NCBI GenBank assembly: GCA_965112735.1
Contig: OZ218959.1
Span: 1,612,001 to 1,676,000, forward strand
From: Phaeosaccion multiseriatum
Taxonomy: Eukaryota; Ochrophyta, other classes
Length of the DNA stretch: 64,000 bases
Reading direction: 5' to 3'
Shown here: piece after piece, positions 49,179 to 59,941 of the stretch
Layout of the letters: each line of letters opens with the position of its first letter
Numbering within the stretch: position 1 is the first letter of the stretch
Made by a program: the position numbers and the translations under genes
Notes under the pieces: model-generated
Database searches by the model: none
What the model saw: the letters and a program-made list of their open reading frames with translations, nothing else
Told to the model about the DNA's origin: nothing

Positions 49179-52100
49179 ATGGTGAGGATATCATCGTCAG
49201 CATCAGAATAGCAGCAGCAACGCGCTAGGGGAAAAGGGGTAGATTTCGCCTTTTCACAAGGGGCAAGGGCCCTTCGGAGGGGCGAGGGTACTCCAGGGGA
49301 GAGAGTCCTTGTGTCTTGGTCTCCCTCTTGCTCTCTACCCTTCTTCGTCCAACCCTCCCTCTTGCTCTTCCTCTCCCTCCTCCCAGTTTCTACCAGGGCC
49401 CTGGGAGAGCATTTCTCAGCTGGTGCTGGAGGACGATCCTGAGCTTCCCGTCGCGATCACGTGCGTCCTTCTGCCTATTGCAGTCCTGGTGCTGCTGATG
49501 TGGGTGGTGCCGTCCCTACCGCCAACCTTGAGCTGCAGGCCAGATGAGCCGTACGAGCCACCGTCGGAGGATGAACACGTACAGGTAGCAAAGATACCGC
49601 TGCGTGGGGAAAGTCTTGTGGTAGTGGGCGTATCCAAGCAGTACGGTCTCCTTCCCGCCTGCCAACTTATAAGTGAAAGTTCCCCCTTTGCTTCTGATGT
49701 CCTCCCCTCCCCCCGTTGTTCCTGATGTGCCATGTGCCCTCCTCCCACTAGATTTGCGAGCTCCGTGTGCACCCCATTAAGTCTTGTGCAGGCACAGTGG
49801 TGAGAGAGGCGGCGCTCACTCCGGAGGGACTGGCCTTCGACCGCCGATGGATGATCATTCAAAGGAACCCAACCAAAGGGTGAGTAATGCGACGATGGAG
49901 CGCTCCTCACTCTCGGCTCCATACTGCTGCTGGTGGTGTTGTTGTTTGCCCCACCCCTTTCTCTTTCCTCTCCTGTGTCCCCTCACCCACTTCTCCTTTT
50001 CCTCTTCCTCCTCTTCCGCCTCCCCCTCCTCACCCTTCTCATTGCTTTCACACGTCGACCAGAGAAGTTTGCAGCCTATACCCCCACCGCACCCGTTCTC
50101 CTCTCGCTCATCGCATATCAAATGACCACCAACCAACGAAGCAGATAACCAACCAACCAAGTACCCAACCAACCAACCATCCAACCAACCAACCAACCAA
50201 CCAAACAGGCAACCATCCAACCAACCAACCAACCAACTAACCAACCAACCAACCAACCAACCAACCAACGAACCACTCCTCTGCAGGACCTACCGCTTCC
50301 TCACACAGCGCCAGAACGCCAAGCTTGCCCACATCAGACCAAAGCTCCCCACCCGGGCCGACCAACCACTCTGCGTGCAGGCTAAGGGCATGCCGGACCT
50401 GCTGGTGCCTGTATTGACAGCGCAAAGCGGCGCCGTGGTGCATGAGCTGCAAGTGTGGGGCGATGACTGTCGAGGGGTGGATCAGGGGGACGAGGCGGCA
50501 GAATGGCTCGCAGATTTCCTGGGTATGCGGCAAAGTAGCAGCGGCTTAGACGGAGGAGGAGGAGGAGGAGGAGGAGGAGGAGGAGGAGGAGGAGGAGGAG
50601 GAGGAGGAGGAGGAGGAGGAGGAGGAGGAGAAGGAGGCTCCCCCCTGGTGCGGCTGGTGCGGATGGATGAGAGGCACAAGCGGATAACAGATGAAAAGTA
50701 CGGCAAAGGTAAGATCACAACAGGACATGGGCGCGAGGGCAAGAGGGGTGTTGGCGCTGTCTGTATATGAAGGGAAGGAAGCAAAGGGGGGCGACAACCT
50801 CCTCCCCTGTACAGGGTGCGTTGTCTGCGTTGTCCCTCCCTTCCTTGCTCTCTTATCACCAGCACGCGCATTCTTACTTACTTGCGCCGCAGGGGTGACG
50901 GCCTTCGCGGACGGGTTCCCCATCTTGCTGGCGGCGAGGGAGAGCCTGGAGGAGCTCAACGCGCGAATCGGGAGAGGCAGCCCCGCCCTCACAATGGACA
51001 GGTTCAGACCAAAGTAAGTCAGCAAAGTCAGCAGCATAGTCTGTAAGCGCAAGCTTCTTCTCTCCTTGTGCCTGCCTGCCTGCCGGCCGGCCGGCCGGCC
51101 ATCCATTCCTGTTCATTTCCATGGACGCTCGAGTGTTGATGGGCGCTGGTGGTGTGGTGCAAAGGCCTACTTGTCCTGCCTCGATACTCTTTCCTGACCC
51201 TCTCCCCTTCCCTCCATCTCACTCGCCCACCCACCCACCCACACCCACACACACACAAATATCTTCTCTCCTCCTCTTGTGTCTCTCTCCTCACCTGTGC
51301 CACACCCCCCCTACCCACCCTCTGCCGCCCCCGGCCCCCACACACGTACGTAATTCTTAGGTTGCTTCCTATATGTCAATAATACGCCTTGCTTGCTCCC
51401 TCCCTACCCTGTTCCTTGCTTCTCCTTGGTTGTGCTCCGTGGCTCGTGCTACACCGCAGCATCGTTGTCAGGGGTGCTGCTCCCTTTGCTGAGGACTCGT
51501 GGACTCGCATCCGCGTCAATGACATAGGAATGGCCGTTGTGAAGCCGTGCTCCAGGTGCAAGATACCCAATATTGATCAGGTAAGATGCCCAACATTGAC
51601 GAGGAACATTAACAGGTACTCTTTCTCTGATGTTTTTGCACGCACACAAAGAGAGAGAGAAAGAGAGGGGGCGAGCGAGAGAGAGGCACAACACGCCTAC
51701 ACGCACATGCGTACACACACCCCCACACATACACACACACACACGCACACACACACACACACACACACCACCCTCCCGAGCATCCTCTCCAACTACCGCC
51801 GCTGTGTTGCCTCACTTGGAATGCCGTTCTGCCAGCCCGCCTAACTCGTGCTGTGTATACGCTCCTTCCTGTTGGCCCCTGCTCCGACAGGTGACTCTGA
51901 AGGCCGAAGCGGAACCAACCAAGACGCTCAAAAACTTTCGGTGAGAGGGAAGAGAAGCCAACATTTTTGGTCGCTGCTTTTTTTTTCTCTTCTCTCTCTA
52001 CTTTCTTGGTCTCGAGATGAGTCGGTCTTTTAGTCGGTGTATTCAATGCTCCTCCACATCTATTGGTTCTCTCACTGTCACCTTCTTTCTCTCCATCGAT

Positions 52101-52428
52101 CGGTGTCTATCTTATCGTTCTCCCCCTCTCCCTCTCTCTCTCTCTCTCGCTCTCACTGTCTCTCTCTTTCAACACGACGGACTTGAACGGCCTCAGCACC
52201 GGGGAGAAGCTCGACTTTGCCCAAGCAAATTGGAAAAATGACGTCTTCTTTGGGCAGAATCTGCTCCTGCGGAGAAGCAAGGGGCACATTCGAGTGGGAG
52301 ACACCTTGACTGTCTTGCGCGTTAAAAAGCCGAAGCAGTGGAGCGCCAGCAGTAGTAGTAGTAGTAGTGGCACCGAAGAAGTAGAAGGAGCAGGCCCGGA
52401 TGCGGTAGAAGGGAAGAAGGCGAAGTGA
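49179..52428 (+). CDS. MOSC-domain protein, mARC-like molybdenum enzyme
   Basis: mARC proteins are membrane-anchored molybdenum-cofactor enzymes that reduce N-hydroxylated compounds. Exons 49179-49181 (proposed, ATG only), 49387-49584, 49752-49879, 50287-50708, 50893-51013, 51460-51580, 51891-51940 and 52197-52428 join in phase to 424 residues. An N-terminal hydrophobic anchor ([15 protein letters not shown]) is followed by the MOSC N-terminal beta-barrel: [33 protein letters not shown]. The MOSC core has [25 protein letters not shown] and the PCSRCKI motif, whose family equivalent carries the molybdenum-ligand Cys. A poly-Gly insert lies at about 50553-50632. The start exon is the weakest part: no in-frame ATG exists before the anchor in exon 2, whereas ATG|GTGAGG at 49179 splices in phase. 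Confidence 0.88.
50553..50632 (+). repeat. GGA repeat coding poly-glycine in the MOSC gene
   Basis: About 26 GGA units in frame inside the exon at 50287-50708, between the beta-barrel and the MOSC core. Confidence 0.95.
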
Positions 52429-52812
52429 GCGCAGTCGGTATTTGCCGCATCCCGCCTGACGCAGCCAAGTGCTCCGTGTGTATCGCAGAGTCACAGCTGT
52501 CTTCTAAGCTCGTCGCATCGGCGATGGTCAGATGGGGGCGAGCAAATGACTTTGCCCACCCTGACATGCATACTACGGCATCCTTTGTTGAAAGCCATGC
52601 TACTGTTTCTGGTCCGTGCGTGGGCCCAATCCAATTCCATGATTATCTCCTAAAAGCAATCCGGTACCCGACAATAGCAGATGCTCACACCATGTGTACC
52701 CGTTCGTGCCGAGGGCGACCGTATATACACGCACTCGACGCTCCTGCTCGAGAAGGCTCGGGAAGCTGTGGCTAATGCACGGAAGGATGGAGGCTCTTTC
52801 TCTTACGAAAGC
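52429..52812. other. Convergent 3' region, MOSC gene and orphan membrane gene
   Basis: Both neighbours end here. No coding signal, repeat or clear poly(A) signal stands out. Confidence 0.4.
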
Positions 52813-53961
52813 CTACTCAGGCCGAGGCAGGGAGAGCGTCGCCTTGTTTCGCCCACTGGCTTCTGGCACAACCTTGCGACCAGACTTGCCAAACGACGAC
52901 TTATGTGGAGGATGGACTGTGGCACGAGTAGCAGTAGCGGTGTAGGAAGAGTCTCGTCGAGTGAAGGCTCCTCGCAAAACGAAGTAGAATACTGTCAACT
53001 CCCAGCACACAATGGACCACCTGCTCGGTATCGTTGCAGCAGAGGGTCGCTCCCGCATCCACGTCTTCCCCGGCTCTGTTAAGGTGGTCACAGTGATGTT
53101 GAGAGATCCCATCCAGAGAAAGCATGTAAAGCCCAGCATTTGCTGACACTGTGTCTTGATCGTACTCAAGTCTGGCGAGAGCGTGGGCATGCTCTTGAAC
53201 ATTCCCAACAGGGAGGTGGTCGCCACAACAATAGCCACACCACATACATTCACGGCGGGCTGCGTAAGAACTCCGATGTACACCATATTCATGTAGCCAG
53301 GATGAATCATGAGGAGTATGGTGGAGAAACATCCCATTATGGCCATGGCTGCAAAGGCAAGCCAAAACCGACTCTCCACAAAGTCCGAAAGCCGGAGTAC
53401 GGCGGGTGAGCGAGACAGGAGGCTCCGCGGTAGGGCAGCCAGCCAAAGTCGAACAACCACCCACCCGTTTAGTATACCGCACCACAACCCCACCATATAT
53501 GAGCCCCAGACCAATGGGGTGTCCATCGGCGCTTTCGCACCATCATCATCATCATCCGCACCAGTACAGAACCAACTGAGGGGGGCAAGCAATGCTGTAG
53601 TGCAATAGCAGAAGCAAACTAGTGCCCCTACCTGTCTGACTTGTGTAACGCCTTTCTTCGTCTCCTGCAGCAGTACCCTCAACCCTCCCTTGCGCCGTAT
53701 GTACCTTCCGAGGACAAACACCACATCGACCAAGTGGACGCCAAGGATGATGAGCATCACCATCTCTGGAGCAGTCAGATACGCCTTGGCTACACAGGCA
53801 CTCTCTCCCACGATATTCTTCTCGTAAAATCCGCCTCCACAGCCGGAGCAAGTCCCCGTAGCTTCATCGCACACTCCTTGGGCCCGGTTCGTGAGGCCAA
53901 AGGTCTCTGCCGCCTCGTCGCGGCACGCCAGCACGCACGCAGACATAACCTCTGCGCTCAT
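52813..53961 (-). CDS. Orphan Cys-rich seven-helix membrane protein
   Basis: 382 residues, single exon, family not recognised. The N-terminal 65 residues are cysteine-rich (CVLACRDEA, GVCDEATGTCSGCGGGFYEK, GESACV), an EGF-like spacing likely to be extracellular. Seven hydrophobic segments follow, among them PEMVMLIILGVHLVDVVFVL, VGALVCFCYCTTALLAPLSW, WGSYMVGLWCGILNGWVVV, FWLAFAAMAIMGCFSTILLM and VCWELTVFYFVLRGAF. The C-terminal tail is basic and Ser/Thr-rich. An ectodomain plus seven spans suggests a receptor or channel-like protein, which is inference. I used the first ATG (53961); upstream frame is open with no ATG. Confidence 0.62.
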   Translation of the reverse strand: MSAEVMSACVLACRDEAAETFGLTNRAQGVCDEATGTCSGCGGGFYEKNIVGESACVAKAYLTAPEMVMLIILGVHLVDVVFVLGRYIRRKGGLRVLLQETKKGVTQVRQVGALVCFCYCTTALLAPLSWFCTGADDDDDGAKAPMDTPLVWGSYMVGLWCGILNGWVVVRLWLAALPRSLLSRSPAVLRLSDFVESRFWLAFAAMAIMGCFSTILLMIHPGYMNMVYIGVLTQPAVNVCGVAIVVATTSLLGMFKSMPTLSPDLSTIKTQCQQMLGFTCFLWMGSLNITVTTLTEPGKTWMRERPSAATIPSRWSIVCWELTVFYFVLRGAFTRRDSSYTATATRATVHPPHKSSFGKSGRKVVPEASGRNKATLSLPRPE

Positions 53962-54277
53962 GGTAGGAAGTCTCACAGAGAGTCTGCTTGGATCCGCCCT
54001 AGGAAGCCTCACGAGCCGCCTCTCAACTTATCATTATTACGCTGCTAAAGGAGGGTATGAAATGAGAATGGGGGGGGGGTTATACTTTTCAGAAAAAATG
54101 TAACGGCCAACCTTCTTCCTCCTTTCTGATAGTATCGGCTCCAGACTGGCCTAGAAGCCCAAGGGTACTTAAAGAAAACGACCCTTGAGAAGCCTAGGCC
54201 TAGAGACGAAATTCGGCCGGCCTAGGGGGGCCGCAGGCCCCCGGCCTAGGCCTATTTTTGGCGCAGCCCCCCCGGCC

Positions 54278-54467
54278 TCGACCCTGGACAAGATTACGGT
54301 GTGCGCCGGCCGTAACCAGTAATCAGCCCCCGGCCGGCGCAAAATCAGTAATCAGGCCGGCTGGTCACCGGCTGTAAGCAACCAGACCGGCTGGTGCCGG
54401 TCATAATCAGTAACCAGGCCGGCTGCGCCCGCCGAAATCAGAATCAGATGATCTTGTCCAGGGTCGA
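54278..54467. mobile_element. Element D, copy 1, nested in element B
   Basis: 190 bases with inverted ends TCGACCCTGGACAAGAT and ATCTTGTCCAGGGTCGA. The interior has short GTAATCAG/GGCCGGCTGG repeats. A second copy (about 55058-55207) has the same left end but a decayed right end. Confidence 0.7.
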
Positions 54468-55057
54468 CTCCCTCCCTCCCTCCCTCCCTCCCTCCCTCCC
54501 TCCCTCCCTCCCTCCCTCCCTCCCTCCCTCCCTCCCTCCCTCCCTCCCTCCCTCCCTCCCTCCCTCCCTCCCTCCCTCCCTCCCTCCCTCCCTCCCTCCC
54601 TCCCTCCCTCCCTCCCTCCCTCCCTCCCTCCCTCCCTCCCTCCCTCCCTCCCTCCCTCCCTCCCTCCCTCCCTCCCTCCCTCCCTCCCTCCCTCCCTCCC
54701 TCCCTCCCTCCCTCCCTCCCTCCCTCCCTCCCTCCCTCCCTCCCTCCCTCCCTCCCTCCCTCCCTCCCTCCCTCCCTCCCTCCCTCCCTCCCTCCCTCCC
54801 TCCCTCCCTCCCTCCCTCCCTCCCTCCCTCCCTCCCTCCCTCCCTCCCTCCCTCCCTCCCTCCCTCCCTCCCTCCCTCCCTCCCTCCCTCCCTCCCTCCC
54901 TCCCTCCCTCCCTCCCTCCCTCCCTCCCTCCCTCCCTCCCTCCCTCCCTCCCTCCCTCCCTCCCTCCCTCCCTCCCTCCCTCCCTCCCTCCCTCCCTCCC
55001 TCCCTCCCTCCCTCCCTCCCTCCCTCCCTCCCTCCCTCCCTCCCTCCCTTCCTCCCT
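54468..55057. repeat. 590-base CCCT tetranucleotide array
   Basis: About 147 nearly perfect CCCT units, exactly between the two copies of element D. The only visible interruption is a CCTT near the right end. Long open frames on both strands here are repeat artefacts. Confidence 0.97.
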
Positions 55058-55300
55058 CCGACCCTGGACAAGATTACGGTGTGCGCCGGCCGTAATCAGG
55101 AAACAGCCCCCGGCTGGCGCATACTCAGTACTCAGGCCGGCTGGCGCCGGTCATAATCAGTAATCAGGCCGGCTGCGCCGGCCGTAATTACTAATCAGAT
55201 AGGTCGAGGCCTAGGCCTAGAACCGCCGGCCTAGGGAGAAAAAATGGCCGGCCTAGAGCATAGGCTTCTAGGCGAGTCTGGAGCCGAAGAGTCCCATTAA

Positions 55301-55726
55301 TCGGCCCCGTGCACGCCTAGCGGCCTAGACTCTAGGCCGCTAGGCCGCTCGGCCTTATATATAAATAGGCCTAGGCCGGCGGCCTATACCCCGCCTCTAG
55401 GCAGCCTCCCAGTGACCGTGGGCGCGTGCGTGGTGCCGCCCAGCCAGTGGGTAACAGCACACCTGTAGGCCTGCACTCCTCGTAGGGCCAGCGAGGCGGA
55501 AAGAGACAACACGAACCAAGTCTACTCCTCACTTATCCCATGCAATACATTTGCTTAAAACTGACGAAACTTGGGCGGGTTCCGGGCCAGCCCAGGGGCA
55601 TATGAGCATATTCCCGCCCTGGACCTGCGCCTAGTTGGCGTCTGCCCTAGGCCGCGGGCCTCCGGCCCCCGCCAAGGCCGCCGCCTAGGCGGCCTATACA
55701 TAGGCCGAGGGCCTACGGCCCTCGCT
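55301..55726. mobile_element. Element A, copy 2, right end missing
   Basis: Starts TCGGCCCCGTGCACGCCTAG and follows element A closely, with a small internal deletion near 55382. It lacks nested element C and stops matching after CCCTCGCTA, so the right inverted repeat is absent. It serves as the empty-site reference for element C. Confidence 0.8.
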
Positions 55727-55827
55727 AATTTTTTTTCCCCCATATATCGGATACTTCAACACGTTACTCTTAGGCACGCGGATGGCACCGAATGCGCCCA
55801 CTCGATCCAAATATCCCATTTTCATTC

Positions 55828-55871
<44 letters not shown>

Positions 55872-56008
55872 ATTCAGCCTGCACAGAGCATACGAGGCGT
55901 TTAATTGAATTCCTTGTCTGCGTCGCATCTGCGATTGTAAAGGAGGAAGGCTGGCCAACGGAGGCCTTTTTTCAGGAGAGAACAACCCATTTTTTTTCCT
56001 TGGAAAGG

Positions 56009-56385
56009 ATGCCTATCCTTCCTCTCGAACAGCAGCGGCTGGAGAAACGGAAGAGGGGGAGAGCTGTGCACTCATCTTCATTCAGAAGCAGCAGCAGCAG
56101 CAGCACCAGCAGCAGCAGGAGCGTCATTAGCAGCAGGGTGTGGGGAGACTCTGTGGGCGTGATGCTACTGGTTCAGTTACTTTTCCTTGCCACCGCTGCT
56201 TCCGCTGCCGCCTCGGCAATAAGCTTGCGCGATTTAAAGGCACAACCATCGCCAGCATCGCTGTCCGATAATACAGATGCTTTGCAACAAAGGAGTGGTC
56301 GGCAGGAGGGGCCTCAGCGGCGGCGCCAGAGAGACGAGGGTGGCAGAACAGTACTTGCGCGCGGGGACCGACAGGCTCCCCAGCA

Positions 56386-56417
<32 letters not shown>

Positions 56418-59400
56418 GCGACCTACAGTATCAGAATATCAGTCGTTGCCCTCGTAGACGGCCAGCACGACGAGAAGGAGGAGGATGCAATGGCCTCATC
56501 GCCAGTACGAGCTTAGCCATGATGAGTGCCAAGGCTCCGCTAGAACCGCTAGTAGACCTCGCTACGGCAGTGTCTGATCGGTGCCAGGCCTACCTGAGTC
56601 GAGCCTCGTCCCTGGTCCTGGGCCCAGAGCCCAACCATGACGACAGGGATGGAAAGGGGGCTGCAGAGGGAATGAGCGGAAGGAGGGGGCTCCGCGGACT
56701 GCCTCGCGATGTGCGGACATGTCTGGCAGGTGCATTAGCCGGTGCTACGGCCACCGTGGTGCTGCACCCGCTCGATACGGCCAAGACGCTGAGGCAGGCG
56801 AGTCCGCATCAGTTTGCAGGTGAGAGCTTCGGTGGATGGGGGAGTGAGAGGTACCATTCCGCAGCAAAAGAACGCCGCTGCTGCTGCCGCGGGAGGGAGG
56901 GGGGGGAGGGGGTGTAACGCGTAGGTCCTCACATTGCATATGTATTTTGTTGGCACTGACTGCCTCTTCCTGCGGTCGCTGACCTTCACGTACTGACTCT
57001 GATCCGACTCACCCACTCACTCACTCACTCACCCACTCAGGCACCCGAGACGTGCTTGCTCACTTGCTCCGAGTGCAAGGCCCCTTGTCTGTGTATGCAG
57101 GGGTAGGCACCGCAGTGCTCGGGTCCATGCCCTCCAGCGCCCTCTACTTTGGGGCCTACGAGGGCGTCAAGCACCGCCTTGGGAGCTTGGCGGTTGAGCG
57201 GTGGGGCACCACAGACAGCGAGGGAGTACGGGTGATGCAGGTATATACGTGTGTATTGTGTGTGTGTGGGTGTATGTGTGTATATGTGTGTGTTGTGTGT
57301 GTGCGTGTGTGTGTGCGTGCGTGTGTGTGCGTGTGTGTGCATGGGGATGGAGGTGGATGGGTAGGTGGGGTTGGAGGTGAGTGTGTGTGTATATGTGTGT
57401 GACTGAGAGGGAGAGAGAGAAGAGAAGAGAGGATGGGCGGTGTCTGCCACGTGGAGGAGAAGAGTCCTTTGAAGCGCAGATGCTGCTACTGCTACTGTAT
57501 CACCAGCTGCTGCTGCTGCTGCTGCGTGTCTACAGAGGCTCCTCCCTCCGCCGCAAGTGATCTCCCCCCCTGGGCCCCGTGAAATGATTTGCGCCTTCCC
57601 ACACCCTTCCAACTGGCCCACTTATATCTTCCCCTCCCTCCCCTCCCTCCCTTCCTCTCTTCCCCCCTCCCTCCCTCCCTCTCTCCCTCCCTCCCTCCCT
57701 CCCTCCCTTCCTCCCTCCCTTCCTCCCTCCCCCCCTCCCTTCCTCTCTTCCTCCCTCCCTCCCTCCCTCTCTCCCTCCCTCCCTCCCTCCCTTCCTCCCT
57801 CCCTTCCTCCCTCCCTTCCTCCCTCCCTCCCTCCCTCCCTCCCTCCCTCCCTCCCTCCCTCCCTCATCTCTCCCTCTCTCTCCCTCTCTCTCTCTTTCTT
57901 TCTCCTTCTCCCTCCCTCACTCCCTCCCTCCATCTCTTCCTCCCTCTCCCTCTCTTTGTTTTCTCGGTCCCCCTCTGTCCCTCCCCTCTCTCCCTCTTCC
58001 TCCCCCCCCCCCTTCTCTCTCTCTCTCTTCTCTGCCCCTTCCCGCCCCCCACCCCCTTCCCTTTGGCCGCCTCAAAAAGCCGAAAGCGAGAGCCTTGGTA
58101 CATGTACTTAGCGCAGCAGGAGGTAATTGCGTGTCCAGCTTCGTCTTTGTGCCGAAGGAGTTCATTAAGCAGAGCCTGCAAGCGGCGAAGAGTGGCAACA
58201 CAGTCACCACGCTCACTGCCAAAGACATCATCAGGTGGGTAGGTAGTAATTCAATGGATGGGTGGGTAAGTGGGTAGGTAGTAAGTCAATGGGTGGGTGG
58301 GTGAGTGGGTGGAATGGGTGTAGGGGTGGGGGGGAGGGAGGGTGGATGTGTGTGTGGGGGGGGGGGGGAGGTGGATGGGTGGGTGCAGCAACGCGTACAG
58401 GTAGGCGCTCACTTCACAGGCCAAGGCCCAAAACGACCCACCAACGCACGCACGCACCTACGCACCCACGCAGCATCATAACGGCGCCTCCCATGCACGG
58501 CTCATTGGTGCTCAGTCTTGTCTGTGGCGCTCATCTTGCGTTCGAGAAAAGCTCATCTATTAGACTGGAAAGGAGCCTCAGCCTTCCTCCTGTTTGGCAT
58601 TCTCTGTATTGAGTGAATGTAGTCCCCTCCCCTTCCCTCCTCTCCCCTCCCTTGCTGCCTCCCCTCCTCCCCACACAAACCCCGGCCCTCTTCTCCTCCC
58701 CGCACACCTCACCTCTTTGCCCTATGGCACCATCGCACCATCACACACATCACCCCCACCCACAGAGACACCTTTCGCACGCACGGCATCCGAGGCTTCT
58801 ACCGCGGGTACAGGGCCACTCTGAGTCGCAACATCCCATCAGCGGTGCTCCGCTTCTCCATCTACGAAGAACTCAAACTGGGTCTGGCGAGGACCGGAGC
58901 AGGGGCAGCTGTCGGTCCTGCAGTGCTTGTGGCTGGGGCGGCGGCAGGGGCAATGGCGAGTGGACTCACCACGCCCCTCGACGCCATCAAGACAAAGCTC
59001 GCAACGGGTGGCATCGAGAGAGGAGTGGTGAGACAAATAGCGGCGGAGGGGGAGGGGGGAGGAGGGCTTCTTTCTCCGCTCGAGGGAACCCCCTTTCCAC
59101 TTTCCATGCTGTGCCTCGTCTTGCCTCCTTTTGTTCTTTCGTGCTGTGTAGCTCATGCTCCCCCCCCCCTCTTCCCCCCGTCTCTCTCTCTCTCTCCCTC
59201 TCTCTCTCCCTCCCTCCCGTCTCTCTCTCTCTCTCTCTCGCTCGCTCTTCCCCCTCTCTCTCTCTCTCTCTCTTCTCCCTCCCCCCCCCCCTTCCCTGCA
59301 GGGCGTGATCGGAGGGCTGCAGCAGGTGCTGAGAGAAGACGGCGTGCTAGGTCTGTATGCCGGTGTGCAGCCTCGCATCATCATGTCTGCTCTCTTCACG

Positions 59401-59469
59401 GGCATCGGCTTCGGGTCCTTCGAAGCCTTCAAGACATTGTTAGCCGTGGAGAAGAGGGCGGACGACTGA
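56009..59469 (+). CDS. Mitochondrial-carrier-family protein, mitoferrin-like
   Basis: Six-helix solute carrier. Exons 56009-56819, 57041-57240, 58080-58234, 58766-59027 and 59302-59469 join in phase to 531 residues. From about residue 230 there are the three carrier repeats, with signatures HPLDTAKTLRQ, VPKEFIKQSLQ and TTPLDAIKTKLATGG, and GLYAG/GFYRGYRATLSRNIPSAVLRFSIYE after each. The PKE motif and overall pattern resemble plant plastid mitoferrin-like proteins and S-adenosylmethionine carriers, so the substrate is uncertain. The extra N-terminal 230 residues include a hydrophobic stretch MLLVQLLFLATAASAAASA that would be a good signal peptide if translation began at 56162, plus a poly-Gln run. 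A secretory leader suggests a secondary-plastid location, which is inference. Confidence 0.87.
57620..57870 (+). repeat. CCCT/CCTT-rich array in a carrier-gene intron
   Basis: Pyrimidine-only tetranucleotide array making up much of the intron before the exon at 58080. It leads into a CT-rich stretch ahead of the AAAAAG acceptor. Confidence 0.9.
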
Positions 59470-59941
59470 TGAGGAAGATGGGAAGATGAGGATGAGAGGG
59501 TCAACGACTGAGAAGATGAGGACATGAGGACATTAGAGGAGGCTGCGCATCTGCTCTCCTCCGCTCTCTGCGGTTGGCTGTTGGCTGTCGGCTGTCTTTG
59601 AATCGATTGACTGTCGGACTGACGGACGGACTGACGGATGGGCCGGCTGATGGGCTGATGCACTGACTGACGGACTGACTGACAGCATGGCCAAGATGGT
59701 GCTCAAACCAAATCATCACCGTGGTCTTACTGCTGAGCAGGGGGCCAAATTCTAGGGCCGAGGGCAGTTGTCGAACATATGAGGCGCTGGGCTTATTGAA
59801 CATGAACATTGTTTTTGAAGCTCACTGGTTGGTCCTCTGCTCTCAAATGGCGAGGCGCAATCCTGGGAAGCTTCCCCAAAACGATCAAGGCTCCCCAAAA
59901 CGATCATGATCCCCACAAGCCTACCTCACGCTGCTGTTTGA
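59470..59941. other. Spacer between the carrier and DUF4832 genes
   Basis: Same-strand spacer: carrier 3' region with GACGGACTGACGG-type short repeats at about 59610-59680, then the promoter of the next gene. No coding signal. Confidence 0.4.

Larger units (their letters stand above)
54135..55287. mobile_element. Element B: composite TIR element
   Basis: Left end TCGGCTCCAGACTGGCCTAG and right end CTAGGCGAGTCTGGAGCCGA are imperfect inverted repeats of about 25 bases. No clear target-site duplication. The interior holds two related copies of a smaller unit D around a long CCCT array. No coding capacity. Confidence 0.65.
53962..56008. other. 2-kb intergenic region filled with TIR elements
   Basis: No gene. 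Left to right: about 170 bases of probable promoter for the orphan membrane gene; composite element B (54135-55287) with a CCCT array; a truncated relative of element A (55301-55726); then about 280 bases upstream of the carrier gene with a CT repeat at about 55830-55865. Confidence 0.6.

Noticed and set aside
54468-55057. CRISPR-like or telomeric array
   Set aside because: A pure tetranucleotide without spacers; not a CRISPR, and CCCT lacks the AA of TTAGGG-type telomeres.
54352-55095. Long open frames on both strands, repeating GREG and LPPS
   Set aside because: They are translations of the CCCT array and have no other content.
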